The notes under the pieces: model-generated | Told to the model about the DNA's origin: nothing | Seen by the model: only the letters and a program-made list of their open reading frames with translations | The model's database searches: none | Shown here: positions 51,675 through 61,091 of the stretch, piece by piece | Position numbering within the stretch: the first letter of the stretch is position 1 | Layout of the letters: every line of letters begins with the position of its first letter | Made by a program: the position numbers and the translations under genes | Assembly: GCA_018242295.1 (NCBI GenBank) | Contig: JAFECE010000003.1 | Location: 558,001-622,000 of the forward strand | Length of the DNA: 64,000 nucleotides | Reading direction: 5' to 3' | DNA from: Pseudomonadota bacterium | GTDB lineage: Bacteria > Pseudomonadota > Alphaproteobacteria > Rhizobiales > Hyphomicrobiaceae

Positions 51675-53084
51675 TCAACGCTTCGTCGGCGCGAACGGAT
51701 TGTCGCCTGAACGGAGACTGAAGCGAATCGGAACGCCGGGAAGATCGAACGTCTCGCGCAGAGAGTTCGTCAGGTACTTCACATAGGACTGAGGCAAGGC
51801 CTCCGCGCGCTGCGAAAATGCGACGAACGTCGGCGGACGGGTCGAAGGCTGCGTGACATAACGGATCTTGATGCGGCGTCCGTGTACGGCCGGCGGCGCG
51901 TGACGGCTCAGCGCGCCTTCGAGCCAGCGGTTGAGCTGCGGCGTCGAAACCCGGCGATTCCAGGTCTCATACGTCTTCGCGATCGCCGACATCAGATGAT
52001 CCAGCCCGCTCTCCGAGCGCGCCGATATCGCGATGAGCGGAACGCCCGGAACCTGCGCCAGGCTCTCGGCGACGCGGGCCTTGAGTTCGCGCAGCGTCTT
52101 CTGCTTTTCGGGGACCAGATCCCATTTGTTGATCGCAACGACGAGGGCGCGGCCCTCTTCGGTGACGCGGTGGCCGATTGTCAGGTCCTGGTGCTCGAAG
52201 GGCCGTTCGGCATCGATCAGAAGCACGACGACTTCAGCGAAGCGGATGGCGCGAACGGCATCGCTCGCCGACAGCTTCTCCGCCGTCTCCGTGATCTTGG
52301 CCTTGCGGCGAAGTCCGGCGGTATCGAAAAGCCGGATCGCTTGCCCCTTGTATTCGAAGTCACTCGAGACGCTGTCGCGTGTCAGCCCTGGCTCCGGCCC
52401 CGTGATCATCCGGTCCTCGCCCAGCAGCGCGTTCACGAGCGTCGACTTTCCGGCATTCGGGCGGCCGACGATTGCGACGCGGATGCGCTTCTCGCGTTCC
52501 GGCTGTTCCTCAGGCTTCCCGGCGACCGTTTCTGCGTCGGCGGATCGACGCTTTCGCGAAGTTGGGGCGGCTTTCAGTCCGAGCGCGGCCAAAACGTCGT
52601 CGGCGAGGTCGCCGATGCCTTCGCCGTGCTCGGCCGAGATCGCAATCGGTGCGCCGAGCCCGAGGGAGAAGGCGTCCAGCACGCCGTCGGCGCCCTTATG
52701 ACCTTCCGCCTTGTTCGCAATCAGAACGACCGGCTTTCCCGACTGGCGGGCGATGCGGGCAAATTCCTTGTCGGAGGCGGTGACGCCGGCGCGCGCATCG
52801 ATGACGAAAAGAATGAGATCGGCGGAGGTGATGGCCTGCTCGGACTGCTTGCGCATGCGGTCGGCGATCGAGCCGCGCTGCGCCTCTTCGAGGCCCGCTG
52901 TGTCGACGAGGCGAATTTCATTGCCGAAGATGTCCGCGGTTCCTTCGCGGCGATCGCGCGTCAGGCCCGGGAGATCTGAGACCAGCGCTGCACGCGTTCC
53001 GGTCAGACGGTTGAACAGGGTCGACTTGCCGACGTTGGGACGGCCCACGATGGCGACGACGGGAATGTGATCAGGGAGAGTCAA
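51675..53084 (-). CDS. der: ribosome-assembly GTPase Der (EngA)
   Basis: The 469-residue protein has two tandem GTPase domains and a KH-like C-terminal domain. The first P-loop is GRPNVGKST with DTAGL and NKAE. The second is GRPNAGKST with DTAGL and NKWD. It assists 50S subunit maturation. The start is TTG (MTLPDHIPVVAIVGRP). It follows bamB in the common alphaproteobacterial order, with 88 bases between them. Confidence 0.97.
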   Translation of the reverse strand: MTLPDHIPVVAIVGRPNVGKSTLFNRLTGTRAALVSDLPGLTRDRREGTADIFGNEIRLVDTAGLEEAQRGSIADRMRKQSEQAITSADLILFVIDARAGVTASDKEFARIARQSGKPVVLIANKAEGHKGADGVLDAFSLGLGAPIAISAEHGEGIGDLADDVLAALGLKAAPTSRKRRSADAETVAGKPEEQPEREKRIRVAIVGRPNAGKSTLVNALLGEDRMITGPEPGLTRDSVSSDFEYKGQAIRLFDTAGLRRKAKITETAEKLSASDAVRAIRFAEVVVLLIDAERPFEHQDLTIGHRVTEEGRALVVAINKWDLVPEKQKTLRELKARVAESLAQVPGVPLIAISARSESGLDHLMSAIAKTYETWNRRVSTPQLNRWLEGALSRHAPPAVHGRRIKIRYVTQPSTRPPTFVAFSQRAEALPQSYVKYLTNSLRETFDLPGVPIRFSLRSGDNPFAPTKR

Positions 53085-53172
53085 AAGAGAGCCGACAAGA
53101 ACATGATTGCTGGGGGATCGCCGCCTCGCCGCTCAGAAGCGGAAAGCCAACGTCGACCTCCTAGCTCAATTC

Positions 53173-54519
53173 TCAGTTGAGGGCGATGAGTTTTGCCGAA
53201 TCGGTCAATACGAACATTTTGCCCTGGGCCACGATCGGCGGAATATAGACCGTTTCGCCGACGCTCAACTGGCCGGCAACCTTACCGGTTGCTGCATCAA
53301 CGCTGACAATATCGCCCTTGCTCGACGCCAGCCAAAGGGTACCGGCAGCCATGACGGGGCCCGAATAGCTCTTTGCCGCAGGTAGCTGGGTCGTCCAGCG
53401 CGTTTTCCCGTCGGCGCGATTCAGCGCCATGAGGCGACCACTCGTATCGACGACGTAAACGGCGTCGCCTGCGACCCATGGCGGCTCCGCACCGGGAATG
53501 TTCACGGACCACACGCGATCACCGTTCTTGGCGTGCGTGGCGATCATACGTCCGGCGTGACCGATGGCGTAGACCGTTCCATTGTCAATCGCGGGGCGCG
53601 CGACGTCACTCATCGAAGCGATCTGCGAGGTCTGGCGGGTGCGCGAAAGATTTTCGGTCCAGACGGTTGATCCGTCCGTCAACTTGAACGCCATGATGTC
53701 CCCCGAAGGGTACGGCACAACAACGACATCTTGATCGACGGCGGGGCTCGACGACGTCATCAAGCTGGCGCTTTGCGGCAGTCCGCGAGCAGACCAGATC
53801 TCGGCACCGTCAACTCCGTTCAAGCAATAGAACCTGCCATCGATCGTAATGATATAGAGCCGGTCACCGGATGCGGTCGGCGAAGCGCGCACCGGGACGT
53901 CGAGGTTCTTCGTCCAGATCGATTTGCCCGACGCCGGATCGAGCGCGGCGACGACGCCGTAGCCGTTTGCGACATACAGACGGCCGTTTTCGGCGGCGAG
54001 ACCACCGCCGTAGCCACCGAGGCCAACAGTCGTTTCGGGCTTCGTTGAGATGGTGAAAACGCTCGACCCCGAGAGGGAGAAGGCCGCGACGTTCGCCGCC
54101 GCGTCGAGCGTGTAGATGCGGCCGTCGAATATGATCGGGCTCGCCGTCACGCGGCCGGTTTTCGAAGTTCCTTGGCCGGCGATCGCACTCCACGTCTGAT
54201 GGAGCGGTCCATTGAGCGCGAGATTGCCTGGCGCATTACCCGGTTCGCCGCCTGGCTGCGACCATGTATCGTTCGAGCGCGGCGATGGGATTGCGACTGG
54301 CGCGTTTGCGTCGGCCAGATTGGCGGAGATGCTCTCTGTCGTGTCAGCGATCGGAATGCGGCGCCCGGGCAAAGGCGTCTGCTTTTCCTTGAACGGGTTG
54401 AGGTCGCTCATCTTCGGCAAGGACGGACCGTCACCGGCGCAACCGCCAAGCAACAGGGTCGCGGCGATCGCCAAAAGCGACGACGCGCCGAAACGTATCG
54501 CAGGTCCCCCTTTGCTCAA
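53173..54519 (-). CDS. bamB: outer-membrane assembly lipoprotein BamB
   Basis: The 448-residue protein has a lipoprotein signal (TLLLGGC) and an eight-bladed PQQ-type beta propeller, seen as repeated DGRIYTLDA, NGRLYVANGYG, GDRLYIITIDGRFYCLNG, DGSTVWTE and similar blades. BamB helps the BAM complex insert beta-barrel proteins, here perhaps including the autotransporter. The start is TTG with GAGGGGAGAACGGGG upstream. The TPR gene lies 29 bases upstream. Confidence 0.93.
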   Translation of the reverse strand: MSKGGPAIRFGASSLLAIAATLLLGGCAGDGPSLPKMSDLNPFKEKQTPLPGRRIPIADTTESISANLADANAPVAIPSPRSNDTWSQPGGEPGNAPGNLALNGPLHQTWSAIAGQGTSKTGRVTASPIIFDGRIYTLDAAANVAAFSLSGSSVFTISTKPETTVGLGGYGGGLAAENGRLYVANGYGVVAALDPASGKSIWTKNLDVPVRASPTASGDRLYIITIDGRFYCLNGVDGAEIWSARGLPQSASLMTSSSPAVDQDVVVVPYPSGDIMAFKLTDGSTVWTENLSRTRQTSQIASMSDVARPAIDNGTVYAIGHAGRMIATHAKNGDRVWSVNIPGAEPPWVAGDAVYVVDTSGRLMALNRADGKTRWTTQLPAAKSYSGPVMAAGTLWLASSKGDIVSVDAATGKVAGQLSVGETVYIPPIVAQGKMFVLTDSAKLIALN

Positions 54520-54548
54520 CCCCGTTCTCCCCTCACCGCTTCGCGGTT

Positions 54549-55316
54549 CTACTTCTTATCGGCGCCGGCTTCCGTCTTTGCCGGCTCGGCCGGCTTTGCA
54601 GGCTCGGCTGCCGTTGCCGACGGTGGCGTCGCAGCCGGCGGCGCATTCGCGGCGACTTCGTTGGCAGCTATGCCCGACATTATGACTTTAACACGCTCCT
54701 GCAGCGCATCAGAGGCATTCGGGTCGAGAAGGAGAGGTTCCAGATACTTGCGCGCCTCATCGAACTTCTTTGCCTTGAATGCAGCAATGCCAAGCAATTC
54801 GCGCGCGCTCTTATCGTAGGGTGCGCTCTCGCCGACGAGAGGTGTCAAACGATTCTGGATTTCCTGATAGTCCGCATCTGCCATCCGTAAGGATGCGGCC
54901 TGCAGCTGAGCGAAGTTTTTCAACAGATCATCGGCGCCTGGCTGCTTCGCAAGCGAATCGTAGGTTGCAACGGCATCCGCCGTCTTGCCGTCTTTGACCT
55001 GCGCGCCGGCCAGTTGCAGCTTTGCGAGCGCGGCGTAGCCGGCCGGACCGCTTTCCGCGATCGCCTGGAAGGCCTTTGTCGCCTCGTCTTTCTTTTTCTG
55101 ATCGCTGAGGCTTTCGGCGGCCGTGAAATCGGCTCCGCCCGTCTCTGCGGCCGTAATGCGGCGCGTTTCCAGGAATTTGTATCCCGCCACGGCAAGAACT
55201 ATGAGCGCCGCGGCGCCTAGGATCAGGCCGTTGTAACGCTGCCAGATTTTCTGCATCTGCTCGCGGCGGAGTTCCTCCTGGACCTCGCGGAGCAGACTGT
55301 CATTATCGTCGGCCAT
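54549..55316 (-). CDS. YfgM-like TPR membrane protein
   Basis: The 255-residue protein begins with a cytoplasmic helix (LLREVQEELRREQMQKIWQRY), one membrane segment (about 30-50) and a periplasmic TPR-like domain. It ends in an Ala/Pro/Lys-rich tail. It corresponds to the DUF2133/YfgM ancillary SecYEG chaperone group, which sits with bamB and der in many genomes. Here the order is the same. Confidence 0.88.
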   Translation of the reverse strand: MADDNDSLLREVQEELRREQMQKIWQRYNGLILGAAALIVLAVAGYKFLETRRITAAETGGADFTAAESLSDQKKKDEATKAFQAIAESGPAGYAALAKLQLAGAQVKDGKTADAVATYDSLAKQPGADDLLKNFAQLQAASLRMADADYQEIQNRLTPLVGESAPYDKSARELLGIAAFKAKKFDEARKYLEPLLLDPNASDALQERVKVIMSGIAANEVAANAPPAATPPSATAAEPAKPAEPAKTEAGADKK

Positions 55317-55471
55317 TAACTCTCAAACCTCATTCAGTCGCCGGGACTGGCGGAGAATATTCTCATGATCAGCCCGGCTAGCGGGGCATAGATAGCGGAG
55401 CGGGCGCTCCGAGCAAGCCCTCGCCCGAAGTTTCCTTTGTGCAAGCGTATATAAACCTTGGCCTTAAACCG

Positions 55472-56353
55472 CTAAGTGCTCGTGGTCTTGGGCTTTTTCG
55501 TGGCTCGGGCCGCGGCCAGCGACGGTTCGGCCTCGTCGTTCTTCAGATTGTATGTATGCTCTTTCGCAGGGAATGTCCGGCCGCGGACCTCTGCGGCATA
55601 AGAGGCTATCGCGCTGTCGATGGCCGCTCCGATCGCGCCGAATTTCTTCACGAACTTCGGGACGTTCGGCGACAGGCCCAGCATGTCCTCCATGACGAGA
55701 ATCTGGCCGTCGCAGCCGGCCGAGGCGCCGATGCCGACGGTTGGAATGGGTATGGCCTTGGTGATCCGTTCGGCGAGCGGTGCGGTCATCGCTTCGAGAA
55801 CGACGGCGAATGCTCCGGCTTCAGCGACGAGCCGTGCGTCCTCTTCGATCGCATGCCACTGATCGATCGTGCGGCCTTGCGTCTTGAATCCGCCGAGCAC
55901 GTTCACCGACTGGGGCGTGAGACCGATATGCGCCATGACCGGTATGCCGCGATCGACAAGGTAGCGGATCGTTTCCGCCATGCGTCTGCCGCCTTCGAGC
56001 TTCACGGCGCCGCAATCGGTTTCCTTCATGACTTTCGCAGCGTTGCGAAAGGCCATGGAGGGACTTTCCTCATAGGTACCGAACGGCATGTCGACGACGA
56101 CGAGGGCCCTTTTCGAGCCTCGCACAACCGCTTGACCGTGCATGATCATCAATTCGAGCGGCACAGGCACGGTTGTTTCGAAGCCGTGCATCACCATGCC
56201 GAGGCTGTCGCCGACGAGCAGGAAATCGCAGTGGTTGTCGGCGATTGCTGCGGTATGCGCATGATAGGACGTGAGCGCAACGATGGGCTCACCGCCTTTC
56301 AGGGCGGTGATGTCCGGCGCCATGAGCCGGCGGCGCTTGACGTGGATAGACAT
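55472..56353 (-). CDS. panB: 3-methyl-2-oxobutanoate hydroxymethyltransferase
   Basis: The 293-residue enzyme catalyses the first committed step of pantothenate synthesis, adding a hydroxymethyl group from methylene-tetrahydrofolate to alpha-ketoisovalerate. Family motifs are [65 protein letters not shown] and [25 protein letters not shown] before the ATG at 56353 sets the start. It has a short basic C-terminal extension. No panC is nearby. Confidence 0.95.
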   Translation of the reverse strand: MSIHVKRRRLMAPDITALKGGEPIVALTSYHAHTAAIADNHCDFLLVGDSLGMVMHGFETTVPVPLELMIMHGQAVVRGSKRALVVVDMPFGTYEESPSMAFRNAAKVMKETDCGAVKLEGGRRMAETIRYLVDRGIPVMAHIGLTPQSVNVLGGFKTQGRTIDQWHAIEEDARLVAEAGAFAVVLEAMTAPLAERITKAIPIPTVGIGASAGCDGQILVMEDMLGLSPNVPKFVKKFGAIGAAIDSAIASYAAEVRGRTFPAKEHTYNLKNDEAEPSLAAARATKKPKTTST

Positions 56354-56699
56354 TTTACTCCGATCGGCGCACGCGCCGTGCATTCTCAAAGTGAGCAATT
56401 CGGCCAAGCTGAACGCGCCCGCGGGCACGCCAATATCCGGCAAAAACACAGTTTACGAAACCGCGGGCCGAGCCGCTAGCGGCGAAGGTCCGGCAAAAGC
56501 CCGCGGCATGGTAAATTTCTCCACTGGCTTTCCACAGTTAATCGAGCAATATCGGCGAAAGCGTTGAATTAGCGCCACATCGCCAGCCCCGAATCTCAGG
56601 TGGTGCGGCACTGTGGTTGCGTCGTCTCACTGGCCTCTGATAGCCAATTCATACCGCTGACTGAGGTTAATTACGAGCCTGCTGCCAGCGTTCTGACGG
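56354..56699. other. divergent intergenic region of panB and the L,D-transpeptidase gene
   Basis: These 346 bases contain no convincing gene. A perfect GCCGCTAGCGGC palindrome lies at 56472-56483. Divergent promoters are expected here but no clear -35/-10 pair could be assigned. Confidence 0.55.
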
Positions 56700-58469
56700 G
56701 TGTTGTCATTTCGACGTCGGGTGGGTCGCGTGCGTCGTTTCAGCAAGTTCAAAGGCGGAGTTTCGCCGGCGTTGCGTTCGATCGCAGCCAGCGTTCTCGT
56801 ATTGAGCATTTTCGTTGGCCCGTCTGCCGTCGATGCAAAAACCAAGTCCGGCATTCTCAAACTCAAATCTCTGAAAGCTCCCGGCGAAGGCGCGATCGTC
56901 GCGCCGCCGACGTCGCCGCTTCTTCTCGTTGTTTCGATCAACCAGCAGAAGATCCGCGTTTATGATGCGGACGGCGAAATCACATCGTCGCGCGTTTCGA
57001 CGGGCCGTCCCGGTTTCGATACGCCAACCGGGGTCTTCTCGATTCTGGAAAAGAACGTCTATCACCAGAGCAACATCTACTCCGGCGCGTCGATGCCCTA
57101 TCAGGAGCGCATCACGTGGTCGGGCGTCGCGCTGCATGCGGGTGTCGTTCCCGGCTTTCGCGCATCACACGGCTGCATCCGCCTTCCCTTCGCATTCTCG
57201 AAGAAGCTTTACGGACTGACGAAGATCGCCAGCCGCGTCATCGTCACCTCAGAGGAAGTCGAACCCATCGCGTTCGACAGTCCGAAGCTTTTCAAGCCTC
57301 TGCCTGCCGACGAAGTTTCGGCGCTGAGGTCTGACCAGTCGAAGCCCGCACAGCTCGCCGTCAACAGCAATCAAGCGGACGACAGCTCAACGTCGGACGC
57401 ACCACAGGAATTGCCGCTGTTCATCGGCGTTTCACCCGCGCTCATCAGAGCCGTTGCCGACATGCCGCGCGATCCGCAGCGCCGTCCTACAACGCGCGTC
57501 GAAGCCGACCAGATCATGCAGCAAAAGCTTGAACGCGCGCGCGCCGCCCTGAAGTCCGCTGAATCGGCGCTCGCCGCTGCGCAGGAAAGAGTTGGAACGA
57601 CAGCAAAGGACTTCGATAGTACGAGCCAGCGGTATGAAGCGGCTCGGCGCTCGGCGGCCCCTATCCGCGAAGCCCTCGCAACCGCGGAAGCACGGCAGCA
57701 GGATGCCATGAAGGCGTTCGAGGTCTATATGTCGGGCGGAACGCCAAAGCCGCAGTTGGTCGCCGATCTTCAAACATCCAATAGCGATGCCGGCATAGCC
57801 CAGGATCGCGAAAGCGCGCTCGAAGATGCCTTGCTCGATTTGACGATCGAAGCCGACAAGGCTCGCGCGCAAGCTGCGCAAAGCGATATGAGCTTCGCGG
57901 AAGTCCAAGCGTCATACTCCGCCGCCCAGACGGCGCGCGATCGGGCGGCCAATGCGGTGCGCGACGCGGAAACGGATCTCTCATCGGCAAAGGCCTCGCT
58001 GGCGGACGCCAACAAGGAAATGCGGCTCAGATCAAAACCGATTTCGGTGCTGGTCAGTCTTCGTGCCCAGCGGCTCTACATCCGGCAAGGGTTCGATCCG
58101 CTTCTCGAGGCGCCGATCAACGTCGGACCGTTGCCGCACAAGGTTGGAACGCACGTCTTCACGGCCATGCGGTATGGCTCAGATCCCAATAGGTTCGATT
58201 GGAGGCTCGTCAGCGCCCAGACACCGGTTCCGGGGCAACCATTCGACGGAGAAGGGAAGAAAAAGAAAAGCAGAACGGCGCTGGCGCTAGGACGCAGCTT
58301 GAACGTTCAAATGGCTACGGAGGCGCTCAACGCCTTCACCATCCCCGATGATATCCTTCAGACGATTACCGAACTCGCGCGACCCGGCTCGTCGCTGATC
58401 GTTTCCGACCGCGAGCTGCCGCTCAACGAAAACGGCGGCGGTACGGAATTCGTCGTCCTGACGCGCTAA
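56700..58469 (+). CDS. L,D-transpeptidase with coiled coil and second YkuD-like segment
   Basis: The 589-residue exported protein has a membrane or signal segment (about 27-46) and a YkuD catalytic domain (about 72-190). The nucleophile is Cys159 in ASHGCIRLP, with His146 in ALHAG and TPTGVFSI upstream. It would crosslink peptidoglycan by 3-3 bonds or attach proteins. An Ala/Glu/Arg-rich coiled coil spans about 265-440. The last 140 residues resemble the first half of another YkuD domain (SVLVSLRAQRLYIRQG, then KVGTHVFTAM) without a cysteine motif. The GTG start at 56700 is tentative; GTGs at 56721 and 56730 are alternatives. Confidence 0.88.
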   Translation: MLSFRRRVGRVRRFSKFKGGVSPALRSIAASVLVLSIFVGPSAVDAKTKSGILKLKSLKAPGEGAIVAPPTSPLLLVVSINQQKIRVYDADGEITSSRVSTGRPGFDTPTGVFSILEKNVYHQSNIYSGASMPYQERITWSGVALHAGVVPGFRASHGCIRLPFAFSKKLYGLTKIASRVIVTSEEVEPIAFDSPKLFKPLPADEVSALRSDQSKPAQLAVNSNQADDSSTSDAPQELPLFIGVSPALIRAVADMPRDPQRRPTTRVEADQIMQQKLERARAALKSAESALAAAQERVGTTAKDFDSTSQRYEAARRSAAPIREALATAEARQQDAMKAFEVYMSGGTPKPQLVADLQTSNSDAGIAQDRESALEDALLDLTIEADKARAQAAQSDMSFAEVQASYSAAQTARDRAANAVRDAETDLSSAKASLADANKEMRLRSKPISVLVSLRAQRLYIRQGFDPLLEAPINVGPLPHKVGTHVFTAMRYGSDPNRFDWRLVSAQTPVPGQPFDGEGKKKKSRTALALGRSLNVQMATEALNAFTIPDDILQTITELARPGSSLIVSDRELPLNENGGGTEFVVLTR

Positions 58470-58592
58470 TCAGATCTCCACAGTCGTTTCGCCGTTTCGC
58501 GACGGCATTCGCTCAAAACTCCGTTCCAGCGTCGTTGACAGGGGAAGCGGCGCGCCTATACCCCAAATGCGAATTCCGGCGGGGACACGATT

Positions 58593-59792
58593 TTGCTGAC
58601 GAATCCCAGCACTAAGACCTTTGCGAGCTGGGTGGCCTGGACGAAGTGGGCAATGCTCATTTGCTCGGCGGGTCTCATCGCCGTTCTACTCAACAAGATG
58701 TCACCGCGAACCGAACCGTGGACCTTCGCGGTCAGCGTTCCGGAAACCCCGGTGCTCGGCGCTCTCGATACGCGCCGCGAAGTCATTACGCCGCCGGACG
58801 CGAAAGAATTCGTACACGGCGCATCGGTCATCGCCACTCCGGACGGCCTTTTGGCGACGTGGTACCGCGCGACGTATGAAGGGGCTAACGACGCCGAACT
58901 CGTTTCGTCGCGCTTCGATGGCTCGCGCTGGTCGCCCGGCACCGTCGTTACGAACAGCACCCGCGTCAGCCACGATTTCGGCATCACGATCAAGTCGCTG
59001 GCCAATCCTGTTTCCTTCCGGCGCTCCGAGAACGAGATCTGGTTGTTCTTCGCCGCGTCCAAGCTCAGCGGCTGGGCGACCTGCGAGATCGGGCTGATCC
59101 GCAGCTTCGACAATGGCCGGACCTGGGGATCGGCCGAGAGGCTGCATGCGTCGCCATTCCTGAACATGTCGCATCTCACCAAATCGGTTCCGATCCTTTT
59201 TTCCGACGGGCGCATAGGGCTTCCCGCCTATCACGAGATGAACCGCAAATATCCGGTCTTGCTTGTACTCGACAAAGACGGACGCGTCGTCGATCGGCGC
59301 AGGATGGGTAACGGCGGAAAAGTCGGATACCAGCCATCGATCGTTCCGACGGGACCGACGACGGCGATCGCTTTCGTCCGACGCCTGAAGAGCGCGCGTC
59401 CACAAAGCATTCTGATCACGCGAACCACGGACGGCGGAAAGACCTGGACACCGCCGTCACCTATCGATCTTCCCAATCCCGGCGGCCCAATATCTGCGAT
59501 ACGGTACGATGCTTCGCACATTCTGCTGGCGTTCAACGATGATCCCAAGATCGAGCGCAACATCACGCTCGCTCTGACGGATCTCGAAGGGAAAACTTTT
59601 CAACGTGTCGGCGTCGTCGCGCAGATGGATAGCGACCACGAAAATAGCGCGGTGACGTATCCCTATCTGATCGAATCGGCGCCGGGTCAGTTCGATATCG
59701 TCTATTCTCGGCCGCTGAAAACTATCAATCACGTCCGGTTTTCAAGCGCCTGGGTGCAACACGGCTCGCAATCCTGGACGGCGCAGCAATGA
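58593..59792 (+). CDS. membrane-anchored sialidase-like BNR-repeat protein
   Basis: The 399-residue protein has an N-terminal membrane segment (about 17-35) and a six-bladed sialidase-type propeller. Asp boxes are seen as SFDNGRTWG and TTDGGKTWT. It belongs to the Sialidase_2/BNR_2 group, whose members often act on glycans other than sialic acid or have no shown activity. The TTG at 58593 follows GGCGGGG. The gene ends by overlapping the next start (ATGA), so the two form an operon. Confidence 0.85.
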   Translation: MLTNPSTKTFASWVAWTKWAMLICSAGLIAVLLNKMSPRTEPWTFAVSVPETPVLGALDTRREVITPPDAKEFVHGASVIATPDGLLATWYRATYEGANDAELVSSRFDGSRWSPGTVVTNSTRVSHDFGITIKSLANPVSFRRSENEIWLFFAASKLSGWATCEIGLIRSFDNGRTWGSAERLHASPFLNMSHLTKSVPILFSDGRIGLPAYHEMNRKYPVLLVLDKDGRVVDRRRMGNGGKVGYQPSIVPTGPTTAIAFVRRLKSARPQSILITRTTDGGKTWTPPSPIDLPNPGGPISAIRYDASHILLAFNDDPKIERNITLALTDLEGKTFQRVGVVAQMDSDHENSAVTYPYLIESAPGQFDIVYSRPLKTINHVRFSSAWVQHGSQSWTAQQ

Positions 59793-60418
59793 TCACGACC
59801 CTCGAATTTCTGATGAACCGAACAAGCGCGATGCTGATCGTTTTCATCGTTTCGGCCGCGATCGCGGGCTTCGTGACGACGTCGCCGGGGCGGCGTGCGG
59901 CTTTCGGAATCGCCGGCGTTCTCGGCGCTTTCCTGATCGCAATCTCGACGCGGTCCCTGATCGAGTGGATGACATCAGCCGTCGAGCGTCCGTCGCTGCC
60001 GGGTCTGGTCGTGCTTGTCGTTCTGGCAATCGCGACCTTGAAAAATCAGCGGCTCGCCGCGTCAGCGGAGTTTCGGTTCGGAACGCTGATACTGGCCCTG
60101 GCAGGCTTCGCGCTTTATCCGGCGGCCGTGGGCTTTCTGAATTACGACACGTACGTTCTCGGCTACAGTGGATACCTATTGCCGATCGCAATTGCGATCG
60201 TTCTCGGCTGCGCGATTTTCCGCGGCTATCTCATCACGGCATTGACGCTGAACGCCGCGATCATCGCGTTTGTCGTCGGCGCGGGACAAAGCCGCAATCT
60301 CTGGGACTATGTGGTGGACCCAGTCGCCTGGATCATCGCGACGGGCATGTGGATCGTCCTTGCGATCCAATTTCTCGCCGCGCGTTTCCGGCCAGCCAAG
60401 GCGCTGGCGCAAGCCTAG
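59789..60418 (+). CDS. polytopic membrane protein, unknown
   Basis: The 209-residue protein has about six or seven membrane segments (for example MLIVFIVSAAIAGFV, GLVVLVVLAIATL, YLLPIAIAIVLGCAIF, PVAWIIATGMWIVLAIQFL) with a short loop holding FLNYDTYVLGYSG. It is translationally coupled to the sialidase-like gene and converges on the NnrU-family gene 17 bases away. A role with its operon partner at the membrane is likely; the function is unknown. Confidence 0.8.
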   Translation: MITTLEFLMNRTSAMLIVFIVSAAIAGFVTTSPGRRAAFGIAGVLGAFLIAISTRSLIEWMTSAVERPSLPGLVVLVVLAIATLKNQRLAASAEFRFGTLILALAGFALYPAAVGFLNYDTYVLGYSGYLLPIAIAIVLGCAIFRGYLITALTLNAAIIAFVVGAGQSRNLWDYVVDPVAWIIATGMWIVLAIQFLAARFRPAKALAQA

Positions 60419-60435
60419 CCAAGCCTGCCCCAAGT

Positions 60436-61020
60436 TCAGGAAAGTTGCGGGATCGGCGCGACGCCGATCAGCCACTGATGACCGCCCAGCAGCAGCCAGG
60501 CATAAAGCGCCAGGCCGACAACGACGACGATGACGTCGTTCAACGCGCTCGCTGGCGCGGGAGGCGGCTGCAGTCCGCGTTTTTTCACGGATATGCGGTC
60601 GTAAACCGCGAACGCCAGGAACGATCCGAAAAGCAGGAGCGCACCCAAGTCGCCGTTCGCGAGCAAATGCGCAAGCGCCCAGATCTTGATGGCGATAAGC
60701 AGTGGATTGCGCGTCGCCGTGCGAATACGCGATGGGATGAGCGAGGCGACGAGCAAGATGATCGCCGGCAGCATCAAGGCAACGGCGATGTGGCGCGTCC
60801 AGACCGGCGGTTCCCACAGGATCGGGTTCTTGCCTGGATGAAGCTGCAGCTTGTGATAGCCGAGCACGATCACAACCAAGCCCGCGAGCGACAACAGCGA
60901 GAAGAGGATCTTGTAAGGCCCTTCGCCGATACGCGCCTTCAGACCGTCGCGCAGCTCGGGTTGGGTCGGAACCAAATGGACGCCGAGAAATAAGATCAAT
61001 CCGACGATTAAAACCATCAT
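60436..61020 (-). CDS. NnrU-family membrane protein
   Basis: The 194-residue protein has five or six membrane helices and the NnrU-family pattern FLGVHLVPTQPELRDGLKARIGEGPYKILFSLLSLAGLVVIVLGYH. Further on are RHIAVALMLPAIILLVA and RNPLLIAIKIWALAHLLANGD. NnrU is named for its link to nitrite and nitric-oxide reduction in Rhodobacter; relatives occur in non-denitrifiers too. AGGGAGG upstream of the ATG pair at 61020/61017 sets the start. No denitrification genes are near. Confidence 0.9.
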   Translation of the reverse strand: MMVLIVGLILFLGVHLVPTQPELRDGLKARIGEGPYKILFSLLSLAGLVVIVLGYHKLQLHPGKNPILWEPPVWTRHIAVALMLPAIILLVASLIPSRIRTATRNPLLIAIKIWALAHLLANGDLGALLLFGSFLAFAVYDRISVKKRGLQPPPAPASALNDVIVVVVGLALYAWLLLGGHQWLIGVAPIPQLS

Positions 61021-61091
61021 GGCGCGCGCCCTCCCTGGAAATCGCACGACCGCATAGCATCAAAAATGGGCGAGCGCCAAATGCGTTGGAT

